This document shows positions 55,716 through 64,000 of a stretch of DNA of 64,000 nt, one piece after another; position 1 is the first letter of the stretch; every line of letters begins with the position of its first letter. The stretch is from Bradyrhizobium sp. ISRA464 (GTDB lineage Bacteria > Pseudomonadota > Alphaproteobacteria > Rhizobiales > Xanthobacteraceae), in contig NZ_CP094526.1 in assembly GCF_029910095.1 (NCBI RefSeq), forward strand, positions 3,720,001 through 3,784,000. Direction: 5' to 3'. The position numbers were made by a program, and so were the translations under genes. The notes beneath the pieces were generated by a model. The model saw nothing but the letters and a program-made list of their open reading frames with translations. It was not told the origin of the DNA and did not search any database.

Positions 55716-56397
55716 CGCCTCGCGCACGCCCGGGCTTGCGGGCCTCGCTGTGGCCTCGCGGCGACAGCCTAATGAATCCGGCGGGGCAGTTCCCAACTTA
55801 ATGGCGCTCATGCGCGCAATGAGAAGACAGGATCCCGTGGTCTGCTAGGTGGGTGGCACAGACCGCGCACCCTATCGAAACATCCCATCGGGAGCGCGCC
55901 TGCGGGATCGCCGTCGGGATCGATTACCGGATCTCGGCATATTTGCCAGTCGGCTTTGCGCTGGCCGACGGCGGGACCCGATGGTTGCGAGCGAGCGCTG
56001 AGAGCAGGAACGCGGCGTGCGCCGCCGCTACGCGCATCGCGTGCAGAGAATGCACCACGCGATCCAATAAATTTTCAAAGATTTTTCCGGTAACCGTTCG
56101 GTGACCGTAAAGGGTTCCCTCACACCTGTTACGTCACCGTTTCGAATTCAAACGAAGCTGTTTCCGAATGTGACAGGGGAGGCAGACGAAGCGTGAACAA
56201 AGGGCCCGCCACCGTCAATGAAAAGTTGCGAAAAGTCCTTGATCTACGGGCTTAATCCGCGATTCACTGTCTTAAATTCATGATCTCTTTATTGTCTTAT
56301 TTAAGCTGATCTTCAAACCACCCCCTTACGTTGCACCTATCAGGCGGGACACAAGTTTCGTCGAATAAGTCGATAAAACGACAACAGGGGAAGTGTC
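55716..56397 (+). other. Long leader/promoter region of ldtR
   Basis: No protein-like frame in 682 nt. The right half becomes A/T-rich, unlike its neighbours. It carries a tandem CGGTNACCGT pair (56088-56108) and an inverted repeat CTTAAAT/ATTTAAG (56271-56277, 56299-56305), indicating an extensively regulated promoter. Confidence 0.5.
56088..56108. promoter_or_regulatory. Tandem CGGTNACCGT sites
   Basis: CGGTAACCGT and CGGTGACCGT lie 11 bp apart, one helical turn, so two dimers could bind on one DNA face. Each unit is nearly palindromic. They lie about 290 nt upstream of ldtR, and the regulator that binds them is unknown. Confidence 0.45.
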
Positions 56398-56916
56398 ATG
56401 ATCAAAGCCGTTGCGACAACGGCGGTGGAAACCGCCGATCGCGCTGCCGGTCAATCGCCGGTGCAGCCGCTCTATCTCGAAGCACTGACTTTGGTGGAGC
56501 GGCTGCATCGCCGGCTCCTCGACGTCATCAAGGACGAGTTCGATCGCCGCGGCCGCGCCGACATCAACTCGGTGCAGGCGCTGCTCCTGTACAACATCGG
56601 TGACAAGGAGCTGACCGCCGGCGAGCTGCGCACCCGCGGCTACTATCTCGGCTCCAACGTCTCCTACAATCTGAAGAAGCTCGTCGAGCTCGGCTTCCTC
56701 GATCATCAGCGCTCACGCGTCGATCGCCGCTCGGTGCGCATTCGTCTGACTGCGCAGGGCCAGGAAGTCCGCCGCATCGTCGACGCGCTCTACCAGAAGC
56801 ACGTCAAGACGGTCGAGCAGGTCGGCGGCATCTCGAACGAGGAGTTCGCGAGCCTCAACAAGTCGCTGCACCGCCTCGAGCGTTTCTGGACCGACCAGAT
56901 CCTCTATCGCCTCTAA
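56398..56916 (+). CDS. ldtR: MarR family regulator LdtR
   Basis: A 172-residue winged-helix regulator. Core features are TLVERLHRRLLDVIKDEFDRR, the wHTH NSVQALLLYNIGDKELTAGEL and RGYYLGSNVSYNLKKLVELGFL, and the wing DHQRSRVDRRSVRIRLT. It matches the LdtR group of Rhizobiales that controls L,D-transpeptidases and stress tolerance in Liberibacter. A typical ACAACAGGGGAAGTGTC leader precedes the ATG, and an intrinsic terminator follows. Confidence 0.88.
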   Translation: MIKAVATTAVETADRAAGQSPVQPLYLEALTLVERLHRRLLDVIKDEFDRRGRADINSVQALLLYNIGDKELTAGELRTRGYYLGSNVSYNLKKLVELGFLDHQRSRVDRRSVRIRLTAQGQEVRRIVDALYQKHVKTVEQVGGISNEEFASLNKSLHRLERFWTDQILYRL

Positions 56917-56981
56917 GACCCAGCTTTCCCGCCTGACGGCCAAGCCGGCCGATCCAGAAGACCGGCAGCCATCCTCCAGAC

Positions 56982-57012
56982 ACGCATCGGCCATGCCCGG
57001 CCGGTGCGTTTT
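56982..57012 (+). terminator. Intrinsic terminator after ldtR
   Basis: ACGCATCGGCC pairs with GGCCGGTGCGT (11 bp including one G-U) around the 6-nt loop ATGCCC and is followed by TTTTG. It ends the ldtR transcript about 90 nt after the stop. Confidence 0.8.
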
Positions 57013-57101
57013 GTCATGCTGCATCTGCGAAAAAAAGCGCTCCGGCGGGGAACCAAGCCGTTCGTTACGGCTTATCCGTCAGCCCAACGGAGACGGGAGA
57101 C

Positions 57102-57335
57102 ATGGTGGTCGAGCACGGAATGCAGGTCGTCTTGAATGCCGAGGTCGTCGGCGACGCCTACGCCATCGCATCCAACTATCTGCGGAAGTCCGGCGCCATT
57201 CCCGACACGTTCGTCACCAACGAGCGCCTGCTCGGCATCATCGTGAAGCTGTTCCAGCGCGGTGAGCGCAACAGGATTCGCCTCGCCAACAAGGCGATCG
57301 CGCAATTTGAGGCCGAGACGCTGGTCGTCGCTTGA
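57102..57335 (+). CDS. Hypothetical protein (77 aa), first of a tandem pair
   Basis: A 77-residue soluble, helical protein (VVGDAYAIASNYLRKSGAIPD, ERLLGIIVKLFQRGERNRIRLANKAIAQFE). No known motif. The KLFQRGERNRIRLANKAI segment resembles the TLFEAGETDPHRLTVCGL segment of the next gene, so the two may be diverged paralogues. The ATG follows GGAGAC. Confidence 0.65.
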   Translation: MVVEHGMQVVLNAEVVGDAYAIASNYLRKSGAIPDTFVTNERLLGIIVKLFQRGERNRIRLANKAIAQFEAETLVVA

Positions 57336-57355
57336 GCGTTAACCCGGAGACATCA

Positions 57356-57577
57356 ATGGAAGCCGCCATCGATCGCATCATGCTGACCTACGATCTGCTG
57401 CTCAATCGCACGGCCGCAGCAAGCGACGAAGCGCGCGCCAAGGTGACCGAGTACGTGCGGACATTGTTCGAGGCGGGCGAGACCGATCCACATCGGTTAA
57501 CCGTCTGCGGCCTGACCTATCTGCGGCAGCTCGACGGCAGCACGGACCATGTGAAGGCCGGGTATACGGGGCTGTAG
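57356..57577 (+). CDS. Hypothetical protein (73 aa), second of a tandem pair
   Basis: A 73-residue helical protein (AAIDRIMLTYDLLLNRTAAASD, KVTEYVRTLFEAGETDPHRLT, GLTYLRQLDGST). The start at 57356 follows CCCGGAGACATCA; a TTG eight codons earlier would overlap the previous stop. Its second half has the LF-x-x-GE-x4-RL pattern of its upstream neighbour. Function unknown. Confidence 0.65.
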   Translation: MEAAIDRIMLTYDLLLNRTAAASDEARAKVTEYVRTLFEAGETDPHRLTVCGLTYLRQLDGSTDHVKAGYTGL

Positions 57578-57670
57578 CGCGCGGCCTGCTCTCGCCGCGT
57601 CATTGCGAAACGCGTCAGCGCGCTCGCGCAAATTTCCGATTCAACTGTCAAACAGCGTTGTCGCGGTGTC

Positions 57671-57767
57671 GTCACCCGCGCATGCGAGTGATCCAGTATT
57701 CCAGAGACGTCAGGGCTTGACCGACAGGCCGCGGCGTACTGGATGCCCCGCATGCGCGGGGCATGAC
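57671..57767. repeat. Dispersed palindromic repeat, family D
   Basis: GTCACCCGCGCATGCGAGTG with ATCCAGTATTCC at the left mirrors GTACTGGATGCCCCGCATGCG and GGGCATGAC at the right. The unit is an imperfect inverted repeat of the GTCATCCCCGCGCATGCGGG type found widely in Rhizobiales genomes. Confidence 0.75.
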
Positions 57768-57849
57768 AACTGAGAGGATGTGACACCGCATTCTCGCGAC
57801 ATGATTTGTCCGAGCTTTGCATCTCGTTCCGCCCTCTATTGATCAGAGG

Positions 57850-57956
57850 GCGCAGGGAAAGCCGGGTGCCGATCGCACCCATGGGTCCCGTGCAAATGGA
57901 AAGCACGGGAGGTAGGACCACAGGTGTAACCGGAGCAATCCCGGCTTTCCCTGCGC
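57850..57956. repeat. 107-nt inverted-repeat element with 17-bp perfect arms
   Basis: GCGCAGGGAAAGCCGGG (57850-57866) has its exact reverse complement at 57940-57956. The enclosed 73 nt is conserved-looking and has its own weak pairing (GGGTCCCGTGC with GCACGGGAGG). Open frames over it are not protein-like. This may be a dispersed element or a structured RNA; orientation is unresolved. Confidence 0.65.
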
Positions 57957-58367
57957 GATGGTTTTACGGCTTATATGTGCTCTCCCCGGCGAGACTTGGC
58001 TTTTTTGTCACCGTCTTCGCAAAGACGCGTTCGCGTGCTTAGCGAGGAGACACCTGCCACTGGGGCGTCGGAACCACACGACTTCACCGTCCGCTTCATG
58101 CGCACTCGTCAGTTGCGCACTCCGCGTCCACCGCATCTCGACCCAACACTCGTGACGATCGCGAAGCGCCCCTCAAGCGGGTGAGACGGGCCATTCATAC
58201 ACCAAGTTGCATTTCCGAAAAACAGAAATATTTTCACTGAGGGGGCTGGACAGGGTGAGTTGCGTTGGAATTGTTGGACAATTTGCTGCTTTCGGGCGCG
58301 TCGCCGTGGCGCCAGCGCGCTCGATTGCGTGACAATTTTCCCTCACACGGGCGGTGAGCTGGATGCG
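57957..58367. other. Intergenic stretch upstream of the nickel transporter
   Basis: No gene recognised. Short Cys/Arg-rich frames exist but lack protein character. The right part is less GC-rich and leads into the NikR-type operator. Confidence 0.45.
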
Positions 58368-58395
58368 GTATGACATTCGTATTGTATCGTCATAC
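58368..58395. promoter_or_regulatory. NikR operator (GTATGA-N16-TCATAC)
   Basis: The sequence GTATGA, exactly 16 nt, then TCATAC is identical to the nickel-responsive NikR consensus known from the E. coli nik operon. It lies 63 nt before the nickel/cobalt transporter ATG, so NikR with bound nickel would repress uptake. No nikR gene is in this window. Confidence 0.85.
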
Positions 58396-58457
58396 AGCTG
58401 CCGCTAGCGTCGATCTGCCGGGTAAATCGAACTGCAGAGATCCAGCGGGGATCGCTG

Positions 58458-59639
58458 ATGACCGGCGACGGCGGGCGTGCATTGATCTCAAGACTGTTCG
58501 ATGACGAGGCGGCGGATGCCAAGGCGAAGGCGTATTGTCTCGGTGCGCTGCTGATCCTGGTGAATGTCGCGGTCTGGCTGTGGGCCTATCTCAGCTTCCG
58601 CGATTATCCGCTGCTGCTTGGAACGGCATCGCTTGCCTACACGCTCGGGCTTCGACATGCCGTCGACCCCGATCATATCGCGGCGATCGACAACGTCACG
58701 CGCAAGCTCATACAGGACGGCAAGCGGCCGCTGGCGGCGGGCCTGTTCTTCGCGATGGGCCATTCGACGGTGGTGATCGCGGCCTCCTTGCTGGTTGCGC
58801 TATCGGTTGGCGCCCTCGAAGCCAGGTTCGAGGGCTTCAAGGCGTTCGGCGGCGTGATCGGGACCGGGGTGTCTGCCGCGTTTCTCTTGGTGATCGCCCT
58901 GATCAATACGATGATCCTGATCTCGGTCTACCGCGCCTTTCAAGCGTCCCGCCGCGGCGATCACGCGACCGAGCGGGAGCTTCACGAGCTGCTGCAACAG
59001 CGCGGCTTCTTTGCCCGCATGCTGCGCTCGCTGTTCGCGTTGATCACCAGGAGCTGGCAAATGTATCCGCTCGGCTTTCTGTTCGGCCTGGGGTTTGACA
59101 CCGCGAGCGAGATCGGCCTGATCGGAATTTCCGCCGCGCAGGGCTCCGCCGGCCTGCCGGTATGGTCGATCCTCGTATTTCCGGCGCTATTCACCGCCGG
59201 CATGTCGCTGATCGACACGGCCGACGGCATCATCATGGTTCAGGCCTATAGTTGGGCGTTCCGGCAACCCGTGCGCAAGCTCTACTACAATCTGACCATG
59301 ACCCTGATCTCGATCATCGTGGCGCTCTTGATCGGCGGCATTGAAGCGCTGGGTCTCATCGCGAGCAAGCTCGACCTTCAGGGACCCTTCTGGGATCTCG
59401 TCGGCAAGATCAGTGATGATTTCAGCCTGCTCGGATATCTCAGGCGTGTTCATCGCCGCGTGGTTGATCTCGGTGCTGGCGTATCGGCTGGGTCGGTTCG
59501 ACGAGATCAAGGGCGAAAGCCCGGTAGGCTGAGGGGCCGACGCTGCCCGAGATCGTTGTTGCCCGGGAAGGGCGGTTCGCCGTGCAATCAGGTCAGAGCA
59601 GCGGAGCGGACCGCCAACCGCGCGGCTGCGACCGCCTGA
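58458..59639 (+). CDS. NiCoT family nickel/cobalt transporter with 3' frameshift
   Basis: A HoxN/NixA-type permease of about 350 residues that imports Ni2+ or Co2+. The TM2 signature is GLRHAVDPDHIAAIDNVTRK, and FGLGFDTASEIGLIG and MSLIDTADGIIMVQAYSWA complete the family motifs. At about 59433-59442 the reading frame breaks: the true C-terminus (ISGVFIAAWLISVLAYRLGR, then FDEIKGESPVG) continues one base out of frame and stops at 59532, while the annotated frame runs into Arg-rich nonsense to 59639. The last membrane helix is therefore lost unless this is a sequencing error. The NikR box points to nickel. Confidence 0.85.
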   Translation: MTGDGGRALISRLFDDEAADAKAKAYCLGALLILVNVAVWLWAYLSFRDYPLLLGTASLAYTLGLRHAVDPDHIAAIDNVTRKLIQDGKRPLAAGLFFAMGHSTVVIAASLLVALSVGALEARFEGFKAFGGVIGTGVSAAFLLVIALINTMILISVYRAFQASRRGDHATERELHELLQQRGFFARMLRSLFALITRSWQMYPLGFLFGLGFDTASEIGLIGISAAQGSAGLPVWSILVFPALFTAGMSLIDTADGIIMVQAYSWAFRQPVRKLYYNLTMTLISIIVALLIGGIEALGLIASKLDLQGPFWDLVGKISDDFSLLGYLRRVHRRVVDLGAGVSAGSVRRDQGRKPGRLRGRRCPRSLLPGKGGSPCNQVRAAERTANRAAATA

Positions 59640-59865
59640 TTCGGAGCGCCGCATATCATCGAACCGCACGCTCGGCAGTGCGACGATTTGCAGCACCGGG
59701 TTGTCGCACCGGTCGGCTTGCCGAAGCCTGTGTCGAATGGTCGCTAGGGGCATCCGACATCGGCAAGCGATTCCTTCAAACAACGCCGCGCCGACTGACG
59801 ATGCGACCACGTGACAGGATGCGGCGATGATCGATCGGCCGCTCCGATAATCAGGAGGAGCCCCA

Positions 59866-60834
59866 ATGATCCCGTCCCGCATGCGCCTGCTCGGCGCGAT
59901 CGTCGCGCTGATGCTGGGAGCGAGCCATACGGCGACCGCGCAGCAGCTCGAGCTCAAGCTGATGGCGCCGGCGGCGCCTGGCGGCGGATGGGATCAGACC
60001 GCGCGATCGATGCAGCAGGCGCTCGTCGCCTCCGGCGTCGCGCGCAGCGTCCAGGTGACGAACGTCCCCGGCGCCGGCGGCAGCGTCGGCATCGCGCAAT
60101 TCGTCAACGGTGCCAAGGGCGACGGCAACCAGATGATGGTGAACGGCTTCGTGATGGTCGGGGCGCTCGCCATGAACAAGTCGCCGGTGACGCTCGATCA
60201 GGTGACGCCGATCGCGCGTCTCACCGAGGAGATTCAGGTCATTGTGGTGCCCGCGAACTCGCCGATCAAGACCGCGCAGGATCTCGCAGCCGCCGTCAAG
60301 GCCGATATCGCCAAGGTGACCTTTGCCGGCGGCTCGGCCGGTGGCGTCGACCACGTGATGGCCGCGCTGTTCGCGGGCGCGGTCGGCGCCGACGCCAGGA
60401 AGATCAACTACATTCCGTTTTCCGGCGGCGGAGAATCGCTGGCCGCCATTCTCGGCGGCAAGGTCACGGCAGGCATCTCGGGATTGAGCGAATACGAGGG
60501 TCAGATCAAGGCCGGCAAGCTGCGCGCGCTCGGCGTGACCTCGGCGAAGCGTCTGGCCGGCGTCGACATTCCGACCTTCAAGGAACAGGGCATCGATCTG
60601 GTGCTGGCCAATTGGCGCTCGGTGGTCGCGCCGCCCGGCATCACGCCGGAGCAGCGCAAGACGCTGAGCGACGCCGTGGAGAAGATGGTCAAGTCCGACG
60701 CCTGGAAGGAGATCCTGAAGCAGAAGGGCTGGGATGATGCCTATCTCGGCGGCGACGCGTTCGCGGATTTCCTGAAGAAGGAGACCGTGCGCGTGACCGA
60801 CGTGCTGAAGTCCGTCGGCCTCGTGAAGTCATGA
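59866..60834 (+). CDS. tctC: Tripartite tricarboxylate transporter substrate-binding protein
   Basis: A 322-residue periplasmic protein of the Bug/TctC family that captures a carboxylate such as citrate. Signal peptide [20 protein letters not shown], then [35 protein letters not shown] and [15 protein letters not shown], all family hallmarks. AGGAGGAGCCCCA precedes the ATG. Its stop overlaps the tctB start by 4 nt, giving a tctC-tctB-tctA operon. Confidence 0.92.
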   Translation: MIPSRMRLLGAIVALMLGASHTATAQQLELKLMAPAAPGGGWDQTARSMQQALVASGVARSVQVTNVPGAGGSVGIAQFVNGAKGDGNQMMVNGFVMVGALAMNKSPVTLDQVTPIARLTEEIQVIVVPANSPIKTAQDLAAAVKADIAKVTFAGGSAGGVDHVMAALFAGAVGADARKINYIPFSGGGESLAAILGGKVTAGISGLSEYEGQIKAGKLRALGVTSAKRLAGVDIPTFKEQGIDLVLANWRSVVAPPGITPEQRKTLSDAVEKMVKSDAWKEILKQKGWDDAYLGGDAFADFLKKETVRVTDVLKSVGLVKS

Positions 60835-61328
60835 CGCCGGACAGCGCCCCCGCCGAGGCGCACCAACCAGCGCTGTGCGTCGATCGCGCGGGCCTTGTCA
60901 TCGCAGCCGCGCTTGCCGTGGTGGCTGCGGTGCTGGTCTGGGACGCGAGCAAGCTGCCGTCCACCACGATGTACGGAATGGGGCCGGAGGCGATGCCCAT
61001 TGTCATCGCCGTTGGCCTCGCCATTCTCGCCGTCGGCAATCTGATCGACGCGTTGCGCGGCAAGCTGCCGCCGCGCGAGAGCGCCGATCCCAGGCCGGTG
61101 TGGCTGATCATCGGCGGGCTTGCGCTCCTGATCGCCATCATCGGCTTCGGCGGGGGCTTCATCCTCGCCACCTCGGCGCTGTTCGTCACAACCTCGGCCG
61201 CATTCGGCCGGCGCGCCATCCTGGCCGACACCGCCATCGCGCTTGTCATAACCACGCTGATCTATCTCGCGTTCGACAAGCTGTTGACGCTGAGCCTTCC
61301 CACCGGCCCGCTGGAGCGACTGCTGTGA
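60831..61328 (+). CDS. tctB: Tripartite tricarboxylate transporter small membrane subunit
   Basis: A 165-residue protein with four membrane helices ([72 protein letters not shown]) and the [14 protein letters not shown] loop typical of TctB. It overlaps tctC at the start and tctA at the stop. Confidence 0.9.
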   Translation: MTPDSAPAEAHQPALCVDRAGLVIAAALAVVAAVLVWDASKLPSTTMYGMGPEAMPIVIAVGLAILAVGNLIDALRGKLPPRESADPRPVWLIIGGLALLIAIIGFGGGFILATSALFVTTSAAFGRRAILADTAIALVITTLIYLAFDKLLTLSLPTGPLERLL

Positions 61329-62827
61329 TGGATACCTTCGCCGCGCTGGCGCATGGCATGGCGGTCGCCGTCCAGCCCATGAACCTGCTCTATGCGCTGA
61401 TCGGCGTCTTCCTCGGCACCGCGGTCGGTGTGTTGCCGGGCATCGGTCCGGCGCTGACGGTCGCCTTGCTGCTGCCGGTGACCTACAAGCTCGATCCCGG
61501 CGGCTCGCTGATCATGTTCGCCGGCATCTACTACGGCGGCATGTATGGCGGATCGACCACCGCGATCCTGATCAACACGCCGGGCGAGAGCGCGTCGATG
61601 GCGACCGCGCTCGAGGGCAACAAGATGGCGAAGGCCGGCCGCGGCGGTCCGGCGCTCGCGACCTCGGCGATCGGCTCGTTCGTGGCTGGCACCATCGCCA
61701 CCATCGGTCTCGCCTTCCTGGCGCCCTGGCTGGTCGATTTCGCGGTGCGCTTCGGACCCGAGGATTACTTCGCGCTGATGTGCGTCGCCTTCGTCACGGT
61801 CTCGGCAACCTTCGGTGACTCTCCGGTCCGCGGGCTGACCAGCCTGTTCATCGGGCTGACGCTCGGGCTTGTCGGCATCGACAAGCTGACCGGTCAGGCG
61901 CGGCTCGCCTTCGGCATCCCCGAACTGCTCGACGGCGTCGAGGTGACGACGTTGGCGGTCGGCCTTTTCGCGGTGGGGGAGGCGCTCTACGTCGCTTCGC
62001 GCCGTCATCATACGGAAGAGAAGCTGGAGCCGGTGCGCGGCTCGCTGTGGATGACGCGCGAGGACTGGCGGCGGTCATGGAAGCCATGGCTGCGCGGCAC
62101 GCTGTTCGGCTTCCCTATCGGCGCGCTGCCCGCCGGCGGCGCGGAGATCCCGACCTTCCTGTCCTATTCCACCGAGCGGCGACTGACCAAGCATCCGGAC
62201 GAATTCGGCAAGGGGGCCATCGAAGGCGTCGCCGGGCCGGAAGCCGCCAACAACGCCTCCGCCGCCGGCACGCTGGTGCCGCTGTTGACGCTTGGACTTC
62301 CGACATCGGCGACCGCGGCGATGATGCTGGCAGGCTTCCAGCAATACGGCCTGAACCCCGGGCCGCTTTTGTTTGCCGAGCGGCCCGAGCTGGTGTGGGG
62401 GCTGATCGCGAGCCTGTTCATCGCCAACGGCATGCTGCTGGTGCTCAATTTGCCGCTGGTCGGCCTGTGGGTGCGGCTGCTCGCGATCCCGCAGCCCTGG
62501 CTCTACGCCGGCATCCTGGTGTTCGCGACCATGGGCACCATCGCGGCAAAACCGTCGGTCGTCGAACTGTCGATGCTGGCGGGCTTTGGCGTGATGGGCT
62601 TTGTGATGCGCCGGTTCGATTTCCCGATCGCGCCTGTCGTCATCGGGCTCATCCTCGGGCCGATCGCCGAGAGCCAGTTGCGCCGTGCGCTGGCGATCAG
62701 CCTTGTCGATCCCCTGGTGTTGCTGCAAAGCCCAATGTCGGCGACGCTGCTCGCGATCGCGCTGATCGCCCTGCTGGCGCCGTTCGTGCTGAAGGGGTTG
62801 GGACGGTTCAAGGCGAATGAGGATTAG
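61328..62827 (+). CDS. tctA: Tripartite tricarboxylate transporter large permease
   Basis: A 499-residue permease with about twelve helices. Family signatures are [40 protein letters not shown] and the second-half [20 protein letters not shown] repeat. The start shares one base with the tctB stop. With tctC and tctB it makes a complete secondary, binding-protein-dependent importer for a di- or tricarboxylate; no two-component tctDE regulator is nearby. Confidence 0.94.
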   Translation: MDTFAALAHGMAVAVQPMNLLYALIGVFLGTAVGVLPGIGPALTVALLLPVTYKLDPGGSLIMFAGIYYGGMYGGSTTAILINTPGESASMATALEGNKMAKAGRGGPALATSAIGSFVAGTIATIGLAFLAPWLVDFAVRFGPEDYFALMCVAFVTVSATFGDSPVRGLTSLFIGLTLGLVGIDKLTGQARLAFGIPELLDGVEVTTLAVGLFAVGEALYVASRRHHTEEKLEPVRGSLWMTREDWRRSWKPWLRGTLFGFPIGALPAGGAEIPTFLSYSTERRLTKHPDEFGKGAIEGVAGPEAANNASAAGTLVPLLTLGLPTSATAAMMLAGFQQYGLNPGPLLFAERPELVWGLIASLFIANGMLLVLNLPLVGLWVRLLAIPQPWLYAGILVFATMGTIAAKPSVVELSMLAGFGVMGFVMRRFDFPIAPVVIGLILGPIAESQLRRALAISLVDPLVLLQSPMSATLLAIALIALLAPFVLKGLGRFKANED

Positions 62828-62996
62828 CGCTGCGACACGCTACGATGTGGCGGTGTGCAATTCGTCGTCAGCGCCAGCGCGCTGACAGCGTTGCGGAGAG
62901 GAAGGAGTCGAGAGCTGCGTGCGCCCAGCAATCATTGGCGCGCGTCGTCGGCGGTATCGTCGTGTGCAAGCCGCGCACAAATGCGCGAGCCGGCGG

Positions 62997-63167
62997 TCAC
63001 GCAGGCGAGGTCTTCTTTTTCTTGTTCTGCTTGATGACCTTGGCCTGGGCGCGAAACGCCGACGCGAGCGCCTTCAGCTCCTTGGTCACGATCTCATCGG
63101 CGGTCGCCTTTGCCGCGACTTCGGCCTTGCGGGCCTGCTTCTTGAGTTCTTTGGTCGTCTTGCTCAT
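62997..63167 (-). CDS. Small lysine-rich helical protein (56 aa)
   Basis: A 56-residue basic, Ala/Lys-rich protein (SKTTKELKKQARKAEVAAKA, ADEIVTKELKALASAFRAQA, then a KQNKKKKTSPA tail), likely one long helix able to bind nucleic acid or acidic partners. Two adjacent ATG codons (63167, 63170) can serve as start; no strong ribosome site. Function unknown. Confidence 0.6.
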   Translation of the reverse strand: MSKTTKELKKQARKAEVAAKATADEIVTKELKALASAFRAQAKVIKQNKKKKTSPA

Positions 63168-63221
63168 CATCCAGATCGCGACCAAAGCCGCGCTCCTCGC
63201 CGCATATCCTGCCCGTCGCAT

Positions 63222-63636
63222 GCTACGGCGCGTCGCCGACGCGGCCGCGTTTCACACTGCACAACCAATCAATAATGACGTGATGGACCCCGCAAAGGAT
63301 CCATTCGCGAATCCCGATCGGCCCATCTATCACACGGCGTTGCCGGTTATGTAACGCTGGCGGCGGCGTCTCAGGCGTCCCGCGGCCAGCACCGGTTCCG
63401 CAGGTTTGGCCGCCTGCTCCGGTCGGGGCGGGGGGCCCCGGGGGCGGGAGCCCGGTCCCGGTTCGATCTGGCGAATCCCCGCCATTCCCACCATATCTGG
63501 CATAATTGGCGGCCGGGGACCGCAACCGCTTGGCCATTTTGGGCCGATGTGGTAACGCTCTGCAACCAGCTTCGACCGCCACTCGTGACCGTCCGCATCC
63601 CGTGTAAAGGCTTGCGGCGGTGGAGATATTTCGCCG
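63222..63636. other. Region upstream of glyA
   Basis: No gene is supported. A very GC-rich block around 63421-63475 (GGGGGGCCCCGGGGGCGGGAG) could fold strongly. The glyA ribosome site GGTGGAGAT is at the right end. Confidence 0.45.
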
Positions 63637-64000
63637 ATGACCTCTTCGCCCAAGAACGCTGCAACCACTGCTTCCGCGCCCGATTCCTTCTTCACGGCCA
63701 CGCTTGCCGAGGCCGATCCCGAGATCGCGGCCGCGATCAAGGGCGAGCTCGGCCGCCAGCGCCATGAGATCGAGCTGATCGCCTCGGAGAACATCGTCAG
63801 CCGGGCGGTCCTGGAAGCGCAGGGCTCGGTGATGACCAACAAATACGCCGAGGGCTATCCGGGCGCGCGGTACTATGGCGGTTGCGAGTGGGTCGACGTT
63901 GCCGAGAACCTGGCGATCGATCGCGCCAAGAAGCTGTTCGGCGCTGGCTTTGCCAACGTCCAGCCGAATTCCGGCAGCCAGATGAACCAGGCGGTGTTCC
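63637..64000 (+). CDS. glyA: Serine hydroxymethyltransferase, N-terminal part (cut by window end)
   Basis: The first 121 codons of a PLP enzyme that converts serine and tetrahydrofolate to glycine and methylene-tetrahydrofolate. After a variable 20-residue leader come [39 protein letters not shown] and [15 protein letters not shown], all diagnostic of GlyA. The start follows GGAGATATTTCGCCG. The gene runs off the window, so its C-terminus is not seen. Confidence 0.95.
   Translation, partial: MTSSPKNAATTASAPDSFFTATLAEADPEIAAAIKGELGRQRHEIELIASENIVSRAVLEAQGSVMTNKYAEGYPGARYYGGCEWVDVAENLAIDRAKKLFGAGFANVQPNSGSQMNQAVF

Noticed and set aside
55853..56104. 83-codon frame upstream of ldtR
   Set aside because: No ribosome site or family pattern; it covers the regulatory repeats.
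57806..58184. Overlapping 65-78-codon frames near the 107-nt inverted repeat
   Set aside because: They follow repeat sequence in several phases with Cys/Arg-rich translations; more likely a repeat element than genes.

Overview
The window is chromosomal DNA from an alphaproteobacterium of the Bradyrhizobium type (Nitrobacteraceae). This rests on the high G+C, alphaproteobacterial housekeeping proteins in runs such as lepB-rnc-era, pdxJ-acpS and rpoZ-rsh, a HemB in which the zinc cysteines are replaced (the magnesium enzyme described from Bradyrhizobium japonicum), an LdtR-type MarR regulator ahead of glyA, and several families of dispersed palindromic repeats. Genus is inferred; no 16S gene is present.

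Layout. 0.6-4.9 kb: a CUT1-type ABC sugar importer (Tat-exported binding protein, ATPase, two permeases). 4.9-9.8 kb: AEC transporter, ruvX, and a LysR gene divergent from two nitronate monooxygenase genes. 10-14.9 kb: gatC-small CxxC protein-gatA-small protein, then an IS200/IS605 element and decayed coding sequence, then gatB. 15-22 kb: accessory genes including a 30-residue histone-like peptide, a TSUP exporter, AraC, MFS/thioesterase and a divergent LysR with a repeated operator-like palindrome. 22-26.5 kb: a partly decayed fluoride-resistance island beside tRNA-Ser(GCT). It holds a well-preserved fluoride riboswitch, a small membrane protein, two crcB genes, two DUF190 genes, and truncated enolase and universal stress protein genes. 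26.8-27.8 kb: an IS630 element. 27.9-45.7 kb: mostly housekeeping genes (slt, dapA, mscL, smpB, peroxiredoxin, a uracil-DNA glycosylase overlapping a NYN nuclease, rpoZ, rsh, pdxJ, acpS, lepB, rnc, era, recO, parC). 45.9-53.9 kb: CDF metal efflux, a secreted lactonase-like hydrolase, class III adenylate cyclase, MFS, mntH with a Mur-like box, bpt, an RDD protein. 54-58 kb: hemB, DUF6163, ldtR with its terminator, two small proteins and repeats. 58.4-62.8 kb: a NiCoT nickel transporter behind an exact NikR-type operator but with a 3' frameshift, then a tripartite tricarboxylate transporter (tctC-tctB-tctA). The window ends inside glyA.

The most notable unit is the fluoride island: a riboswitch sensing F- would control two Fluc (CrcB) channel subunits and a DUF190 protein, with relics of enolase (the classic fluoride target) and a stress protein beside them. 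Metal homeostasis is a second theme (NikR box/NiCoT, Mur-like box/mntH, a CDF exporter, Mg-type HemB). Many neighbouring genes overlap by 4 nt (NMO pair, small ORF-gatA, MFS-thioesterase, pdxJ-acpS, lepB-rnc, tctC-tctB), which points to translational coupling.
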